From assembly GCA_028551475.1 (NCBI GenBank), contig CM052360.1:8110501-8174500 (forward strand): 64,000 nucleotides of DNA, given 5' to 3'. Both the position numbers and the translations under genes were made by a program. The notes beneath the pieces were generated by a model. It was not told the DNA's origin and did not search any database. It worked only from the letters and a program-made list of their open reading frames with translations. Below, in pieces: positions 35,070 to 47,955 of this stretch (positions within the stretch are counted from its first letter, which is position 1; each line of letters starts with the position of its first letter). The stretch is from Casuarina equisetifolia. Lineage: Eukaryota > Streptophyta > Magnoliopsida > Fagales > Casuarinaceae.

Positions 35070-38000
35070 TTATATCAGATCGTCTACACCTCTCAGTCTA
35101 CACTTGGAAATACTGCAATCTCTGCAATTACCTTTTCTTTTTTTTTTTTCGTTTTCTTTTCTTTCTTTATTTTCGTAAAAACTGCGACTGTCCGTTACCA
35201 GTAACGGTTTTTGTTGCATTACGTTTTCTTTCGTTATTTGTTTTGTTTGTTCGTGGGGAGGGGTGGAGTTCGTGTTACTAATATTGATTATTAACTGATT
35301 TGGTTACCATACTAAGACGAGTCTCAGCAATTTGATTAAAATTCATTTGGCTGGTGATTTATCATTGAGGATCCGTGGAATCGCGTCGACAAGATTATCA
35401 ATGGCTTGACTTTCCTTTTCGTCCTTTTTCTCTCATTTTACGAGATTCGGAGCCTCTGAGCCATGCCACGCGTTCAGTTTGTGAATACGAAGGGCAAAGA
35501 ATGCAAAATGGGTCGGAATTAGGCTGGGCGGCATGTGGAATTGCGATTCAATTAATGTGTCTGGAGTTGGGTCATAGATATGCAAAGATCTTGTCTGCTA
35601 GAAAGAATATTGGAATAGGATGTGAAATAAACGATCGAAATGTTCCTTTACGGATGGACCCAAAAGAGTGGGCCTAGGATGTTCTGTGCTGTTTGTCTAC
35701 TTGTCTCTCTGGGAAGTGGCATTCCTGCAGCTGCCGTGCTGGCTCAAGGGCAAAAAATCAATCCCACCCTACAATCCGGGGGGCTAGGCTCTGCTGTTTC
35801 CAGAAAAATCATTACAGCCTATCCTTGAGACGTGGGCAAAGATCTCTGTTGACGCTGGTGAAGTAGGAATAGCTGCTGCCTTAAAGGTTTGGTTTGAAAT
35901 CGATATGATCCTAAGGTCAATTATATGCATATAGACCATTAAAAAAAAATTACATATTCTTGTAGAACGGTTTGTAGGATGGACAAGCAAAATTACACAA
36001 TTGGCTTAATGATCTAAATAAAACTCAAACTAACTTTCCAAGTAATTAGTATATTGAAAAAAAAAAATTCACAATCTTTAGAATTATTAACGATTAAAAA
36101 GATAATTAGAATTATCAGCGTATTGAATATTTCAGATGAGCACCTGATTCAGTTGTCAATAGATGCCAGTTAGTGCTCCCTAATTGTTTAAGAAATAATA
36201 TGGTGGTGTGTACTTCTTGCGGGGTCAACTAATGGTGGACCAGGAAGAGGACAACGAGAGAGACGTGTTGCCTTTCTGGGCAAGAGCCAGACCCAAAATT
36301 GGAGTACCTGAATTGAAAAGACGGATGGGCTTTATGCTAGCGATGGTTGTGCTCTCCCTGGGCTGCCTTTGCCGGGTGGGGGACCTAATTACGCCGAGCT
36401 TAATCTGTCGTCATGTGGTGTCTGATTATGCGGACACCAATTTTGGATCTTTTCACGTTGTCCCCAAGACGAGGCAGAAATTCGTTGCGTTGTTGTTTTC
36501 TTCTGTTTAACTAACAATCTTAGTACCCGCTTCTTTATTTATGTCAACTACCACAGAGTTAAACTTAAGGAAATGTTATTATTATTAATAACTTATTTCT
36601 TAAAAAAAAAAAAAACTCAAGCAAAAGCTCATAATTGTGGGTATTCCCTTCCTGGCATCGCTGATCAGAGGGAGAATAATTCAAGAAACAAGGATTATGT
36701 TGTCCACAATCCCACTTCCAATAAGTGTGGTTGAAGTGTATGGTGGTGGGAATAAAGGTGATGTTGAAAGTGCAAGCGGTGGTCAAAATAGATGAAATAA
36801 AAAAACAGTCTCGCGATTTTGCCAGAGGAAAGGGCGTGGAGTTGTGTCCTATTTTTCAAGGCCACTGTCTTCAAAGCCTCCAAAACATAACAAGCTGGGA
36901 AGGAAGGGGTGGGGGCCTGTTTGATGATTAAGCGATTGACCCAAAGAGGAGGATGCCATTGAGCTGGTCAATCGCTTAATCATCATCAAAAAGGCCCATA
37001 TTCCGGTTGCGCCACTCAACTAAAAGTTCTCGACGCGCGGCAGCTTTCCATGGAGTGGTGGCTGGGGTAGGGATATGGAATGGCATATACACGGAGAATC
37101 TAGAAACAGGAGAAGAAGCCGAAACACAGACAGTAAGATAAGATGATGACAGACGCGGGACATGGGCTGGGCCTACCCTATTTAATTCGGTCAATTTTGC
37201 GAGAATGACCCTGAATTGGAGGAATTGATGTGGACAGAGCACCGGGCTCCCTGCCGCCGCCGTGTCCTCTAGGGGCCCAATTACGCGGTGCTCGGTGGTG
37301 TTCCTACGCGGAGAACGCAATTTCGGAACCGTTTCACATTGTCTTGTTTCGGGTAACAAGGAACACAATTTCTGACCTGTTCATTGTTTGTTTCAATTAA
37401 CTTATCCCTGTTGCCCTTTCTTCCTTTCAGCATTTCTCTGTTTTCGTTTGAACAAGCCTGCTTCATACAATTTCTTTTCATCTTCCTCGTCCCTATCGCT
37501 TCACACGCACCACCCTGAACCCGACTTTTATAATAAGAAACATTATTATGAAAGTACTTTACCATTTCAACTCCACAATAAATTTGTTCCAACCTGACCC
37601 AAGTTACAGATTTACACCAGCTCAAAGTTTTAACAACATGTCGAGAATTACTATTAAAGTATTAGGTGACACCCACTTTTAAAAATTACCCATGTCAAGT
37701 ATGACAGAATAATGGGGACAGTGGAATTGCAACAGTATTCTAGGATGCCCCTTCCAAGAAGTTGTCGGCAGATCACGCCAAATTTTTGTATCTCTAATTT
37801 GAATAAACAATGAAATGGGTCTAAACAATATAATGGTGGGAGTTATAAAAGTGAGAAAAAGCCACGACAACAGTGGCTGAAGTTGTAAACCACCTAAGTT
37901 TACCAAGTCGGGCATATTTGTTTTGACGAAATTATATCCGTCGCAGGACTCGATCCGATTAGACTTTTTTTTATCATTTCAACTAGTACATCAGCCGTGG

Positions 38001-38668
38001 AGGAAGTCAAAGTGCAGTACACCAACAAATACAAACGCAAACGGAGCCAGTGCAGTAGGGTAGCTTCTAGAGAAGGTATTAGGTCAGCAACCATTCCCTC
38101 CATACCAGCAGAGAATGGGTTCTCGGGCCCGGTAGCTTCCGATTTGCAGGAAGGTCAAGCTGCCACCAGAAAGTGGTTATGTGATAGATTATTTCAATTT
38201 AATACCTGTCCGTGTTAGAGGAGGAACCTTTCAAACAATGATTACTTGGGAGACGTACAAAGGAGCGAGATTGATGAAGTCTTTGTTCTGACTTTGCTTG
38301 TGATGCTAATTCACCAACCCCATGTTATGACAATGTCTGTCTCAGAGACGTTCTATTATGAAATGCATTTAATGTTTTGACAGAATCAACAGGTCCAAGC
38401 CAATACACAAGACGGGTTTATTAATCATTGAAGAGCCTGTTTAAGATGGTAAAATTTGGATATTAGCATAATCGTAAGGAAGGGTATTTTGGTTAATACC
38501 CGGGAACTGTTTATATGGGATAGCAACTAACTACCATTTCTCTTGGAAATTGTCAGCTGGTCAATTCCGAATGCCTACGACAAAGATTGGAACTTTCCAA
38601 CGCATAAAATACAGAGAAATCGGACGAATTCGGTTATCGCGTGACTTTGCGGAATAATCACAAACAAC
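35070..38668. other. Intergenic region between response regulator and formin
   Basis: After the response regulator's 3' UTR (T-rich, about 35130-35180) there are only unsupported open frames (35375-35828, 36208-36510, 36976-37625). None shows a family motif, and the frames overlap on both strands. A strong hairpin lies at 36914-36996. The last few hundred bases should contain the formin promoter. Confidence 0.45.
36914..36996. repeat. Inverted repeat able to form a long hairpin
   Basis: The left arm at 36914-36941 (ggcctg...gcgattgacc) matches the reverse complement of 36966-36996 (ggtcaatcgc...aaggcc) over about 27 bases, with one substitution and one 3-base indel. The loop is 24 bases. Flanks outside the arms do not match. 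It resembles a small foldback element or a hairpin transcript, but nothing shows that it is transcribed. Confidence 0.8.
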
Positions 38669-41270
38669 ATGGAGGTGATGCTCCAGCCATGGCTTCCTCT
38701 CTGCCTGTTTTTGGCGTTCCTAATTTCTGCTGTTCCTCTCGCCCATTGCCAATATGGTTCTCCTCTGAACATCGAGACTTTCTATCCATTTCCAACTTTA
38801 CCTCCTGCGCCACCACCGAATTCTGCCACAGATCCGCCAATTGTTCCCTCACTGCCTCCTGCAAAGCCGCCGCAGCCGCCGTCTCCACAGCCAACTTTAC
38901 AGGAAGATGCACCGGCGGGTTCTTCAACGACGGGTAAGATTGTGAAGGCAGTAGCTGCCACCGCAGCCAGCACTGTGGTTGTTTCCGCGTTGCTCTTTCT
39001 TTTGATCCATAGGCTTGGTGCAAGACGTAGAGCAGGGCAAAGCGTCACCGGTTCTGGTGAAGGTCGGCCGGCAGAGCCTCGAAATGAGTTTGCGCGGTTT
39101 GATGGGGATCTTAAGGGGTTCATTGTTGATGAAAATGGTTTGGACGTGCTTTATTGGAGGAAACTTGAAGGTAAAACTTCCAAGAAGAGTTTCCGTAAAG
39201 AGTTATTACATCAAGAACAAGAACAAGAAAAAGAAAAAGAGCCTATACAAGAAGTTCCTCTGCTCCGAGGAAAGTCTTCAACTTCTCACGTTAAAGTTGT
39301 GCCAGAAGTGGATGATCGGAAACGAACTAGTCCTGCACTTGTCATCAAGGATGTTGAGAGGCCAGAAATATTAACTAGTCCATCAAATCCTCCTCCTCCT
39401 CCTCCCTCGCCACCACCAACACCACCCAGTAGAGCACCAACCCCATTTACATTCTTGGCAGTTTCTGGCACGGAAAGCCCTGCTCCACAGCCCCCTCCAC
39501 CAAGCCCTGAGAGGAAAACGGCCACACCACCGCCTCCTCCACCAATCCCAGTCAAGAAAACGCCCGGACCACCGCCCCCTCCGCCAATCTCAGGGAGGAA
39601 AACGTCAGCGCCACCACCTCCACCACCTAAGATAGGTGGCTTGGGCTCTTCACTAAAGCCATCCCCTGGGCCACCTAAAGGCGGTCCAGGTAACAAGAAG
39701 CCAGGAGAGTCTTCATCTGAAACAGAAAAAGGCCAGGTGAAATTGAAGCCCCTGCATTGGGATAAAGTGAACACTAACACAGACCATTCAATGGTGTGGG
39801 ACAAGATTGATGGTGGTTCTTTCAGGTAACAATAATTTTCATGTTCAGATTCAGATAAAAGTATGTTCAACCATCCGTGTTTTTTTTTTTTTTTTTGGTC
39901 CTGATACTTAAAAAAATCTCTATTTGGATACCTACAGGTTTGATGGAGATCTTATGGAACACCTCTTTGGCTGTGTTGCCACCGGCAGAAAATCACCTCA
40001 AAAAAACTCGGCTGAAAGGAACAACAACTCGATGGATGGAAGCAATCACAACTCTAATCTTCCGGGACATACATGTATCCTCGATCCACGAAAGTCTCAC
40101 AACATCGCCATTGTTCTGAAATCTCTGGCCATCTCTCGCAGAGGCATAGTTGATGCACTCATTGAGGGCCAAGGCCTTGACACTGATACGCTTGAAAAGC
40201 TGGCTAGAATTGCCCCGACCAAGGAAGAACAGTCCCAAATCCTAGAATATAAGGGAGACCTCACCAGGCTAACCGATGCTGAGTCCTTCCTCCACCACCT
40301 ACTGAAAGCTGTTCCATCAGCTTTTACTCGTCTTGATGCCATTCTTTTCAGATCAAATTACGATGTGGAGATTCTAATTCTTAAGGAGTCAATACAAACA
40401 CTTGAATTGGGTTGCAAAGAGCTTAGAACACGTGGGCTCTTCATGAAACTTTTGGAAGCAACCCTCAAGGCTGGCAATCGCATGAATGAAGGTACTAACC
40501 GAGGGAATGCCCAAGCCTTTGACCTTAATGCTCTTCGAAAGCTCTCTGATGTTAAAAGCATCGATGGAAGAACTACCTTACTCCATTTTGTCGTGGAAGA
40601 AGTAGTCCGGTCTGAGGGAAAACGTTGTGCAATGAACAGGAATGCAAGCTTGAGTCGTAGCAGTAGCCGTAGCAGTAGTGGCAGCTCTAGTGCTGGGAGT
40701 TTAACAGCGAAGGAGGAAAGAGAGAAGGAATATAAATTGCTAGGGTTGCCGCTGGTAGGAGGCCTCAGTACCGAGTTCTCTAATGTAAAGAAAGCAGCCA
40801 CCATAGATTATAACAGCTTTGCTGCCATGAACTCAGATCTCACAGCCCGTGTAGCAGAAATTGCAGCACTTGTGTCGCAATGCGATAATAACAGAGGGGG
40901 GGGGTTTGTCCGGGAGATGAAAGACTTTCTTGAAACAGCTGAAAAAGAACTAAAGGTGTTGAAAGAAGAACAAACAAGGGTAATGGAGCTTGTAAAGAAA
41001 ACAACAGAATACTATAAAGCAGGAGCTTCAAAGGAGAAAGGAGCACCCCCTCTTCAATTATTTGTTATAGTAAAAGATTTCCTTGGTATGGTTGACCAGG
41101 TTTGCGTTGAAATTTCAAGAAACCTGCAGAGGAAGAGAGCGAAAACAAGTTTGGGATCTTCTTCTCCACCGCCACCATCGCCAAGGGGCCCTATTAGATT
41201 CCCAAACTTGCCAGAAAATTTCATGTCAGATAAGTCAAGGAGTAGTTCCTGTGCATCAGATGATTTTTGA
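38669..41270 (+). CDS. Class I formin (FH1-FH2 actin-nucleating membrane protein, FH4/FH8-like)
   Basis: Two exons, 38669-39825 and 39938-41270, give 829 residues. The parts in order are a signal peptide (about 1-27), a short Pro-rich extracellular stretch, one membrane helix (about 91-114), a basic cytosolic start, an FH1 region with several runs of 5-8 prolines (about 240-335), and an FH2 domain from LKPLHWDKV (about 357) to near 800. FH2 landmarks include [70 protein letters not shown] and FVREMKDFL. Class I formins sit in the plasma membrane, touch the wall with the outer part, and nucleate and elongate actin with profilin. The split codon at the intron restores Arg in SFRFDGD. A poly-Ser stretch interrupts FH2 after the VRSEGKRC segment, as is usual in plants. 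The frame is complete and looks functional. Confidence 0.95.
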
Positions 41271-43760
41271 TTTTGGTCTTTTTCACAAGTTACATTCTCC
41301 TTTTTTTTTTTTCTTTTTCTTTTTTTGGGTATAGAGTAGCAGGAAGATTTTGTTTCACTGTAAATAGATGTACCACAACCACATTATATGAATTGTCAAT
41401 TGAATACCCTCAGTGATTCTCTTAAACATCTAGTTCTTGTCTAACTCTCGGTCATAGGAAGGCCCAAACTATCGTGAAGTGATGGCATTCTCCTTCTCGT
41501 CTCGATTGTGCTCTAATTTCAAGCACAAAACAAGAACCTAAGAAACCATAGGGACTTCCATGAAAGTTCTACGGTTGCAGCCGTATGTTGTTCGTTAGTG
41601 ACATATGATCCCCACTTAGAGCTCAAATTCAGGATTGATCCTCCATAGCTCATTGTGGAAACTTGCTATTTCGATATTGACATATAGTCCATCGTCTCCC
41701 TGGATGGTCTAGAAACATGTTACAATGATATATACACCATGTACAAAACCGGCTTCTGAAAAGAAATTTTCAGGAAGTTGCTGATCCTAGAGCCTCTTGT
41801 CGCATTTACACTGGAAGTGACGAGTTCATTTAAGCCAACCTCTGAGAAGAAATATTCAGGAAGTTGCTGGTCCTAGACCCTCTGCGGCATTTACACCGAA
41901 AGTGAAATATATCATCTGAGTTAAGCCAACCTCAGAAAAGAAATTTAGAGAAAGTTGCCGATCCTAAACCCTCTGCAGCACTTACACTGAAAGGGATGAG
42001 TTAATTTAAGCCAACCTCTGAAAAGAAATTTACAGGAAGTTGCCGATCCTAGACTATCTGCACATTCACGCTGAAAGTGGCACCCACCATCTGAGTTAAT
42101 TCTTTATATTCTCAAGTTACGGTTCCCGGAAAATCATCAAAAACTTGTAGAAACAGTGTCCTTCGCGACAGTTTGTTCGTCTAGAATCCTCCGATTCCAA
42201 CTTAAGTGAAAAAGAATTATTCTACAAACGAGGGATATGATAAGCAATAGGGAACTTTGGTTATTCCACTGTGCTAAAGCAGTATATGTTCTTAATCAAA
42301 TTCAGTGTTGAAGTCGTCCATATTATGATGAGGATCAAGAATCATACACTTGGAACAAAATGACCAGGTAAAGAGTGCCGAACAAAATCGAATGGCGACC
42401 AACTACAAGAATTGCTGCATTTCTAGTAATTTTGGCACTTAATGCAATAGCATTTTCATCCTTTTCTTTATCTATACTTTGTTCGCCGGGGAAAGTGAAA
42501 GAAAAGACTAACGAGTTGTCAATGGAAGGTACCAGCGACCCTATCTCTTGCATTTCTCATCATCCATGACAAATTGCATCTAGTTAAAGTAACATATCTG
42601 GCACAGGTATGAATCAATTCCTTCAAATACATCTACAGTCTCCACCTAACTATTTTGCTATGGAAGCCGATGCATTTGTTATCCCATGATGCCCGAGTCC
42701 CTCACTAACCAAGAACATTGCTCACCGATGAACCTCATTTTTTAGAAACTTCCTGCGTAGTTTCACAGAGTGACATAAATCATCAGAGAAAAGACTTTTG
42801 GACAATATAGCAATAACCAATTAAACAGAGAAGTTCACATGCTGCATATACAAATCCAACCACCTCTCTAAGATGCAGTTCAGTGTTGATCTCAAGTAAC
42901 TGAAGATATTCAATACTCTAGACCTAAATGATCCAAACGAAAGGGAACCAAAAAATTGCTTATTAGGCTTGTGAATTCATTCAGTAAAAAGGAAGCATGA
43001 TTACAATGAACTTATTGGTAGAATGACTTCTAAGTATTTGCAAGTGATCTCTAATTGTTGAGTATTCTCAAAGGAAGGACAAAGAGCTGAAAGGATTAAA
43101 AACACAATGATATTGTCATGATCTGTGGACATATTAGCCACGTCTGCAGGATACTTCAAAATGACTAATTCAATAGATATCTCTCAACAATCATTTAAAT
43201 ATATTTCGACCAATCTGAGTATATGGGTAAGTATGCCTTCTATGAGACTCAAGATACGTTCATAAAACACCTTTATAAGGTAAATCCATGCAATGTGGGA
43301 TTCTACAATATCTCCCACACAACTGCTAACATCCTTACTTGGAAAACTCAATTTATGCATGTTGTTAGTTAAAGTTAGTATGAGGTTGGCTATAATACTA
43401 TTTTTGACCTGGAGATGTGCTAAACAACTGATACCCAAAAATGATTGTCTTGATTCGTTTACAATCCAAAGTGACAAAATCTAGGATACTTCAGCTTTTG
43501 GCCAATAAAATATATTTTTCCCAGTTTATTAAATGCCAATTCTGGCCTCTCATATATCAGTAATTGAATTATCTTGAGGATTATTAAATGTGGAATTAAA
43601 ACAACACAAGCACCAAAAGGTGAACAGTGTGAAACATCATGATTATGGTGGCCCACTTAGTGAAATGCCAACTTGACGGAAAGCTTTTAACAGCAAAGCA
43701 AGAAAGCAAATGGTCCTCGCCATTTCATCTACCACCACTGTAACTTGTGGTACACTGGTG
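41271..43760. other. Convergent intergenic region between formin and TPX2-like genes
   Basis: It contains the formin 3' UTR, a four-copy tandem repeat (41745-42100) and AT-rich sequence with no gene. Short frames at 42335-42569 and 43184-43477 overlap on both strands and carry no motif. The left boundary of the TPX2-like gene is itself uncertain, so part of 43640-43760 could be its 3' UTR. Confidence 0.5.
41745..42100. repeat. Four-copy diverged tandem repeat, unit about 85-91 bp
   Basis: Copies begin near 41745, 41832, 41923 and 42008. Each reads roughly 'aagccaacctctgaaaagaa', 'aggaagttgccgatcctaga', then 'ctctgcagcatttacactga' and 'aagtg'. They differ by about 10-20 percent plus small indels, so the array is older than the one in the MYND intron. 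It begins about 475 bp after the formin stop. Confidence 0.9.
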
Positions 43761-46700
43761 CTAGTTGACTGAATTAGAGACTTTCTTCCAGTTAAGATTC
43801 GGAGAGAAAAAGAAAAACGGAAATTTTGACATTTCAATTAAAATCGGAAGATAGATTTCAATTAAAAAGGAAAGACCAGACCCAGGGATAGTTTATACCT
43901 TATCTGAAGCGCTTTTTGACATTTTTTGTCCCCGATAAACGACTGGCACAGGTGCGGCTTTGAAATTAAGGCTGTGTCTTAGGTTTCTCATCTCCGCTCC
44001 TTTTTCCTCCTGTATCAATCATAGGTGGTTCAGACATGCAGATTATATAGACAAAATAAAGTAATTGTCTTTATTAATCTATGATGGCACTAGTTACTCA
44101 TGGGAAGTGACTGCTGAGGGAATTTCTGAAATTATATTGCTCATTAGGAGAATGTACAGCTAGTTATACAACAGATGATGACATATAATGAATGATGTGC
44201 CTTTTCCAAAGGGAACTCATTATAAAGTTACCTTTGATTTTGATTGAAGACTTGTCTTCACTGCCTCTCTAGCATTTGATTTTTCCTCCAATTTCTTCAG
44301 AAAGTCAAATCAAATTGGCAAAAAGAGACGATGACAGTCAGTATAAGACAACATCCATCTTCAAGAAATCAAAGGGGTCGTTGTGAATAAGTACCTCCTT
44401 TCTTTTCTCTGTCCTTGCATCACTTTTCAAGCCAACAGAAGGGACAACCTTAGCACTTCTTTTATCCACACCACCTGCTTTTAGTGACCTATTTCAGGAC
44501 AACAATAAAATATTGAACTTTCCAAAAAGGAGAATTCAAAGCTTTCAGAACTGAAGCCAGGTCTTTATTTATTTATTTTTCATTAAAGCAGAACATATTC
44601 AGAGGATGATATTTGTGAGTTTTGCATCACCGCAGGTTTGTCACATTCGACAGCATTGCAGAGACTTGTAAACATTGAGTCGGAATAGTTTGGATGGGCT
44701 GATGAATTATTGTCCAAATCATGCTTAGTCCATTTAAACCTAACCGCTCAAAGGAAACATATGTGCGTAGATATGAAGACAAATCACTTCATGTGGTATT
44801 ATTTTAGTGAAGGCATTGAGATCATTGAATTAGATACAGAAAAGGATAGAATTAAATCTCCTTGCCCTGTGAGTTAGCAGCAGGGCCTCCAGCTAAGAGT
44901 GGAGAATTGACAGAATTGGACATGATAAATTGAAAACAAATACGAGAAAGTTTTCAGATTACACACCTTGTTCCATTTTGTGTAAATTAGACAAAAGATC
45001 ACACTTGAAAGCAAACCCTAAATATAAGTATAATGTAGCGAAATTAAACATATAGAGACCACAACGTAAGATGCAAGTACATTCAGACATGAGTATATAT
45101 ATATGTGTGTGTGTGTGTATATATGGATTATATTAGAACAAAAAAATAACGATATAATACACGCACCGAGTACATGCATCAGAGGAAAAAGAGTGAAGAC
45201 AAAACATTACCATCCATTCTCTTTTGGAGTCATGGTTGTGGAAACCCCTGGTCCTGTCCCCTTTGCAGGCACCTAGTCCACAAAGTTGGAAAACATCATT
45301 CCGCAAAAGAAAATCTAAGGTCAGACAAACCAATTTATCCTAGAGACAAACGAAGATGTTCAAATTTTTCTTTTTCCTTTTTCTAGTAAGTAAAAAGAGC
45401 TCTTATTTTAAGCAGAGTAGATTGTGATAAACCTGTTTGGGTACTGAAGATTTCTCCTCCCCAGGAGATTCTATTTGGTTGAAATTTTTTTGGAATGTCT
45501 TAAATGCTCGCTTTACAATGTCCTTGTCCCCCATTTTCTCCATAATGGAGGACCTTCGAGCCATGGCAAGAGAAGCTGGAGCAGAATTTGTAGGATCCAA
45601 GCTAAGGGACACGTGCAGAGACTTAGGAGCAACTTTCTTGTTTTCAGCAGTCGAAAAAATTTTGCTCCTTGTTAAAGATGAATTACTACTCTTCTGTGCT
45701 GAAGATCGTGGTGCAGATGATGAAGTGGAAGTCGGTTTAGGCTTCGACACTGCAGGGGTGGAAACATGCGATGCTTTACTTACAGGCGATTCCGGTTTCT
45801 TCTTCATCCTTGTCAAATTACTCTGCTTCACTGGAGTAACCTGTAAAAGCAAAACTAAGAAAAATATAAGCCACCAGATAAAACTAAGAAAAGCAAGTTT
45901 CTGTGCATATGTAAGTTTTGACAATAAAGATCAATCAGTTAAAGGAGTTGGTCCTTGACCTTCTTAGATTCCTTTTGATGACCCAGCTTCGCTTTTTCCT
46001 CTTTAACTTTTGGAGCATTTCCTATCTCACTGCCCCTATTGTACGAAATTTTCCCCGCGTCCTGCGATTTAACCAAAGGAGTGCGTTCTTGTTCTTCTTT
46101 TTCCGCAACAGCCTTCTCTGGTTTGCTTGAACCAGGGCTATCAACTCTGCCCTCCGTTTCTACATTCACTCCCTCAGATATTGACCTTTGACTTTCTCTA
46201 TTTACTACAGCATCCTCCTTCAGATCATCCACATGAGTGCTAATCACTTCACTGGTCAAGTTGGTTTCTCGCTTTACAACTTCTTCGGTGGGAGTGTAGC
46301 TATTAGAAACATCAAATTCTGCACTGGCACCGGCACTACCAACATTTCCCGCCAGATCTCCTCCAATTTGATTCTCTGATCTTAAGGGATCATCTTCCGT
46401 TTGCTTAGCCTGATCCATTAGCTCGGCTCTGCGAGCGGCGATCTTCTTGTAATGGGCTTCGAAGTAGGCTTTCTTCTCAGCTACTGATCCGGGTGTTGCA
46501 CACTTCTCAACTTCCTCCAAGTACTTATTAGGCGAGAAAGCTGACCATTTCTCCCAAGACAGTGAATCATTCACGAACCTACCGAAGGAAACCGAAACTT
46601 CCAGTTCAGGTTTTGAGGCGGCCTTCTCCCCCATCTGGTCATATATTAACAGAAGAACCAAAACCCAAATTGGGGATGGAAATTTAGCAAATTGCAGATA

Positions 46701-46829
46701 GGCAATCAATCACCAAGCCATTGAACAAATAACATATACATGGAAAAAGGATAAGTTGAGCAGATTGTCAAGACAATTGAGCTTTACCTTATCTTCATCT
46801 CTCGAAACATCTACTACTGGTTCCCCCAT
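43761..46829 (-). CDS. TPX2-domain microtubule-associated protein, WVD2-like (WDL7-type)
   Basis: Eight exons on the minus strand: 46788-46829, 45960-46634, 45433-45840, 45211-45272, 44395-44488, 44232-44294, 43899-44009 and a tentative last one at 43761-43784. They give about 492 residues. The N-terminal block VSVSFGRFVNDSLSWEKWSA and KYLEEVEKCATPGSVAEKKA is typical of the WDL7 subgroup. The middle is long, acidic, Ser-rich and probably disordered. The C-terminal TPX2 segment reads ARTEKRKE, KLEEKSNAREAV, EMRNLRHSLNFKAAPVPVVY. These proteins bind and bundle microtubules. Two points are open. First, the exon 5-6 junction: relatives carry EF-x-x-KLEEK here, and FLK is encoded just before the acceptor I used, but no AG precedes it. 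Second, the final exon is a guess that supplies a stop (KVSNSVN). Everything upstream is well supported. Confidence 0.8.
45094..45125 (+). repeat. Compound (TA)n(TG)n(TA)n microsatellite
   Basis: TA repeats pass into eight TG units and back into TA. The run lies in the fourth intron of the TPX2-like gene (44489-45210), near the donor end. It is a simple repeat of likely variable length. Confidence 0.9.
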
Positions 46830-47891
46830 CTGACTGTCAGAACACGTTCTCGAATTACCAAAGGGCTACCGCACGAAGACGCGCACTGAGTAAACCATGG
46901 GCTGTAACTAGCTTGAACATGCCACCAATGCACTGGATCTCAACAAATGATCGGGAAAAAGAAAATCCCGTATACAGACAAAAGAAAACACTAAAAAATT
47001 TCAGCAATGAAGCAGGGAAGAAAAGCTCATAACTATGCAGTTGGAAGAAGAGAGAACATGCCACATGTGCTGGGTTCTATTATTTTTTTACTTTCCCCCC
47101 ATAATTGAATTACCAGTTTCGATTGTGTCCAGTAGTGACAAATTTGTCTGCTTCTTGAGCTTCCGGAATATCCTCATCCACAAATCCAATCGAACAGAGG
47201 AAAGCAATTATATGAATGAAGAGACAGAAAGAGAGACGCAGCAGCAGAACCACCCATATTACAGTTCCGAAGGTGATTAGCGTTCGCTAACACTACCATT
47301 TCTAGTTAGATGAAAAAGTTAAAAACTTTTTTGGAAAGAAAGATGGTTGGTGAAAAGATCAAAGATGGAGTCGGATCTGCCAAATCTTCAATAAGGGGAT
47401 TAGGAGTGGTTGTTAGCTCAGTTATGGATGTTCAACCAAACGAAGAGGGCCCAGTTAATAAACCAAAGATATTACCTTGGGACTTCTTCTATTCGAGGCT
47501 TCTGAGAGAACCCCAGTAACCCCACAAGGACAGCGACGTGATGAACCATGGGAAGTAAATGGTAAGGAAGGATCACGCCGAGGAGCTGTGAAGTAGAGAG
47601 TGTGAGTGTCACGGGGGAACGTGACTGACGGGATTCCCGGAGCTAAATGATCCAGACAAGTGAAGCATTTTCTGGACTCTACGTTTTAAGCTGTTCAACA
47701 AAACGATGTGGAAACCTTACGGTGCATATGATTCTATTTGGCCCATGATTAACTTGTTCGTAGGATTTGCTCATCCGATCACATTTCTTAACTTGCCTTG
47801 CATTTTTTCCCTCTAATGCTCCTAAGCTACTCAACCCCCTTCCATACAGGATAGGTTCAAGGTTCGCTAAACATTACTCTCCAGCATTTCG

Positions 47892-47899
47892 TATATATA
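47892..47899 (+). promoter_or_regulatory. TATA box of the germin-like gene
   Basis: TATATATA lies 75-82 bases before the ATG at 47974, with the expected transcription start near 47925. That leaves a leader of about 50 bases, which includes the AAACCC-type repeats at 47927-47955. Confidence 0.65.
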
Positions 47900-47926
47900 G
47901 GCTTTTTGCTGCTTACATTACCACAT

Positions 47927-47955
47927 CCCCAAACCCCAAACCCAAAACCCAAAAC
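47927..47955 (+). repeat. AAACCC-type short repeats in the germin-like leader
   Basis: The sequence is a run of CCCCAAA, CCCCAAA, CCCAAAA and CCCAAAA units directly in the predicted 5' leader. It resembles plant telo-box DNA (AAACCCTAA) but lacks the T, so it is only telomere-like. Confidence 0.6.

Noticed and set aside
36976..37368. 130-codon minus frame near the hairpin
   Set aside because: No recognisable domain and mixed composition; its end is simply one arm of the hairpin.
39286..39870. Gly-rich minus-strand frame of 194 codons
   Set aside because: It is the antisense of the proline-rich FH1 region of the formin; poly-Pro codons read as poly-Gly on the other strand.
47310..47519. 69-codon plus frame in the divergent promoter
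   Set aside because: No motif, no clear promoter, and it lies in the regulatory spacer of two well-supported genes.
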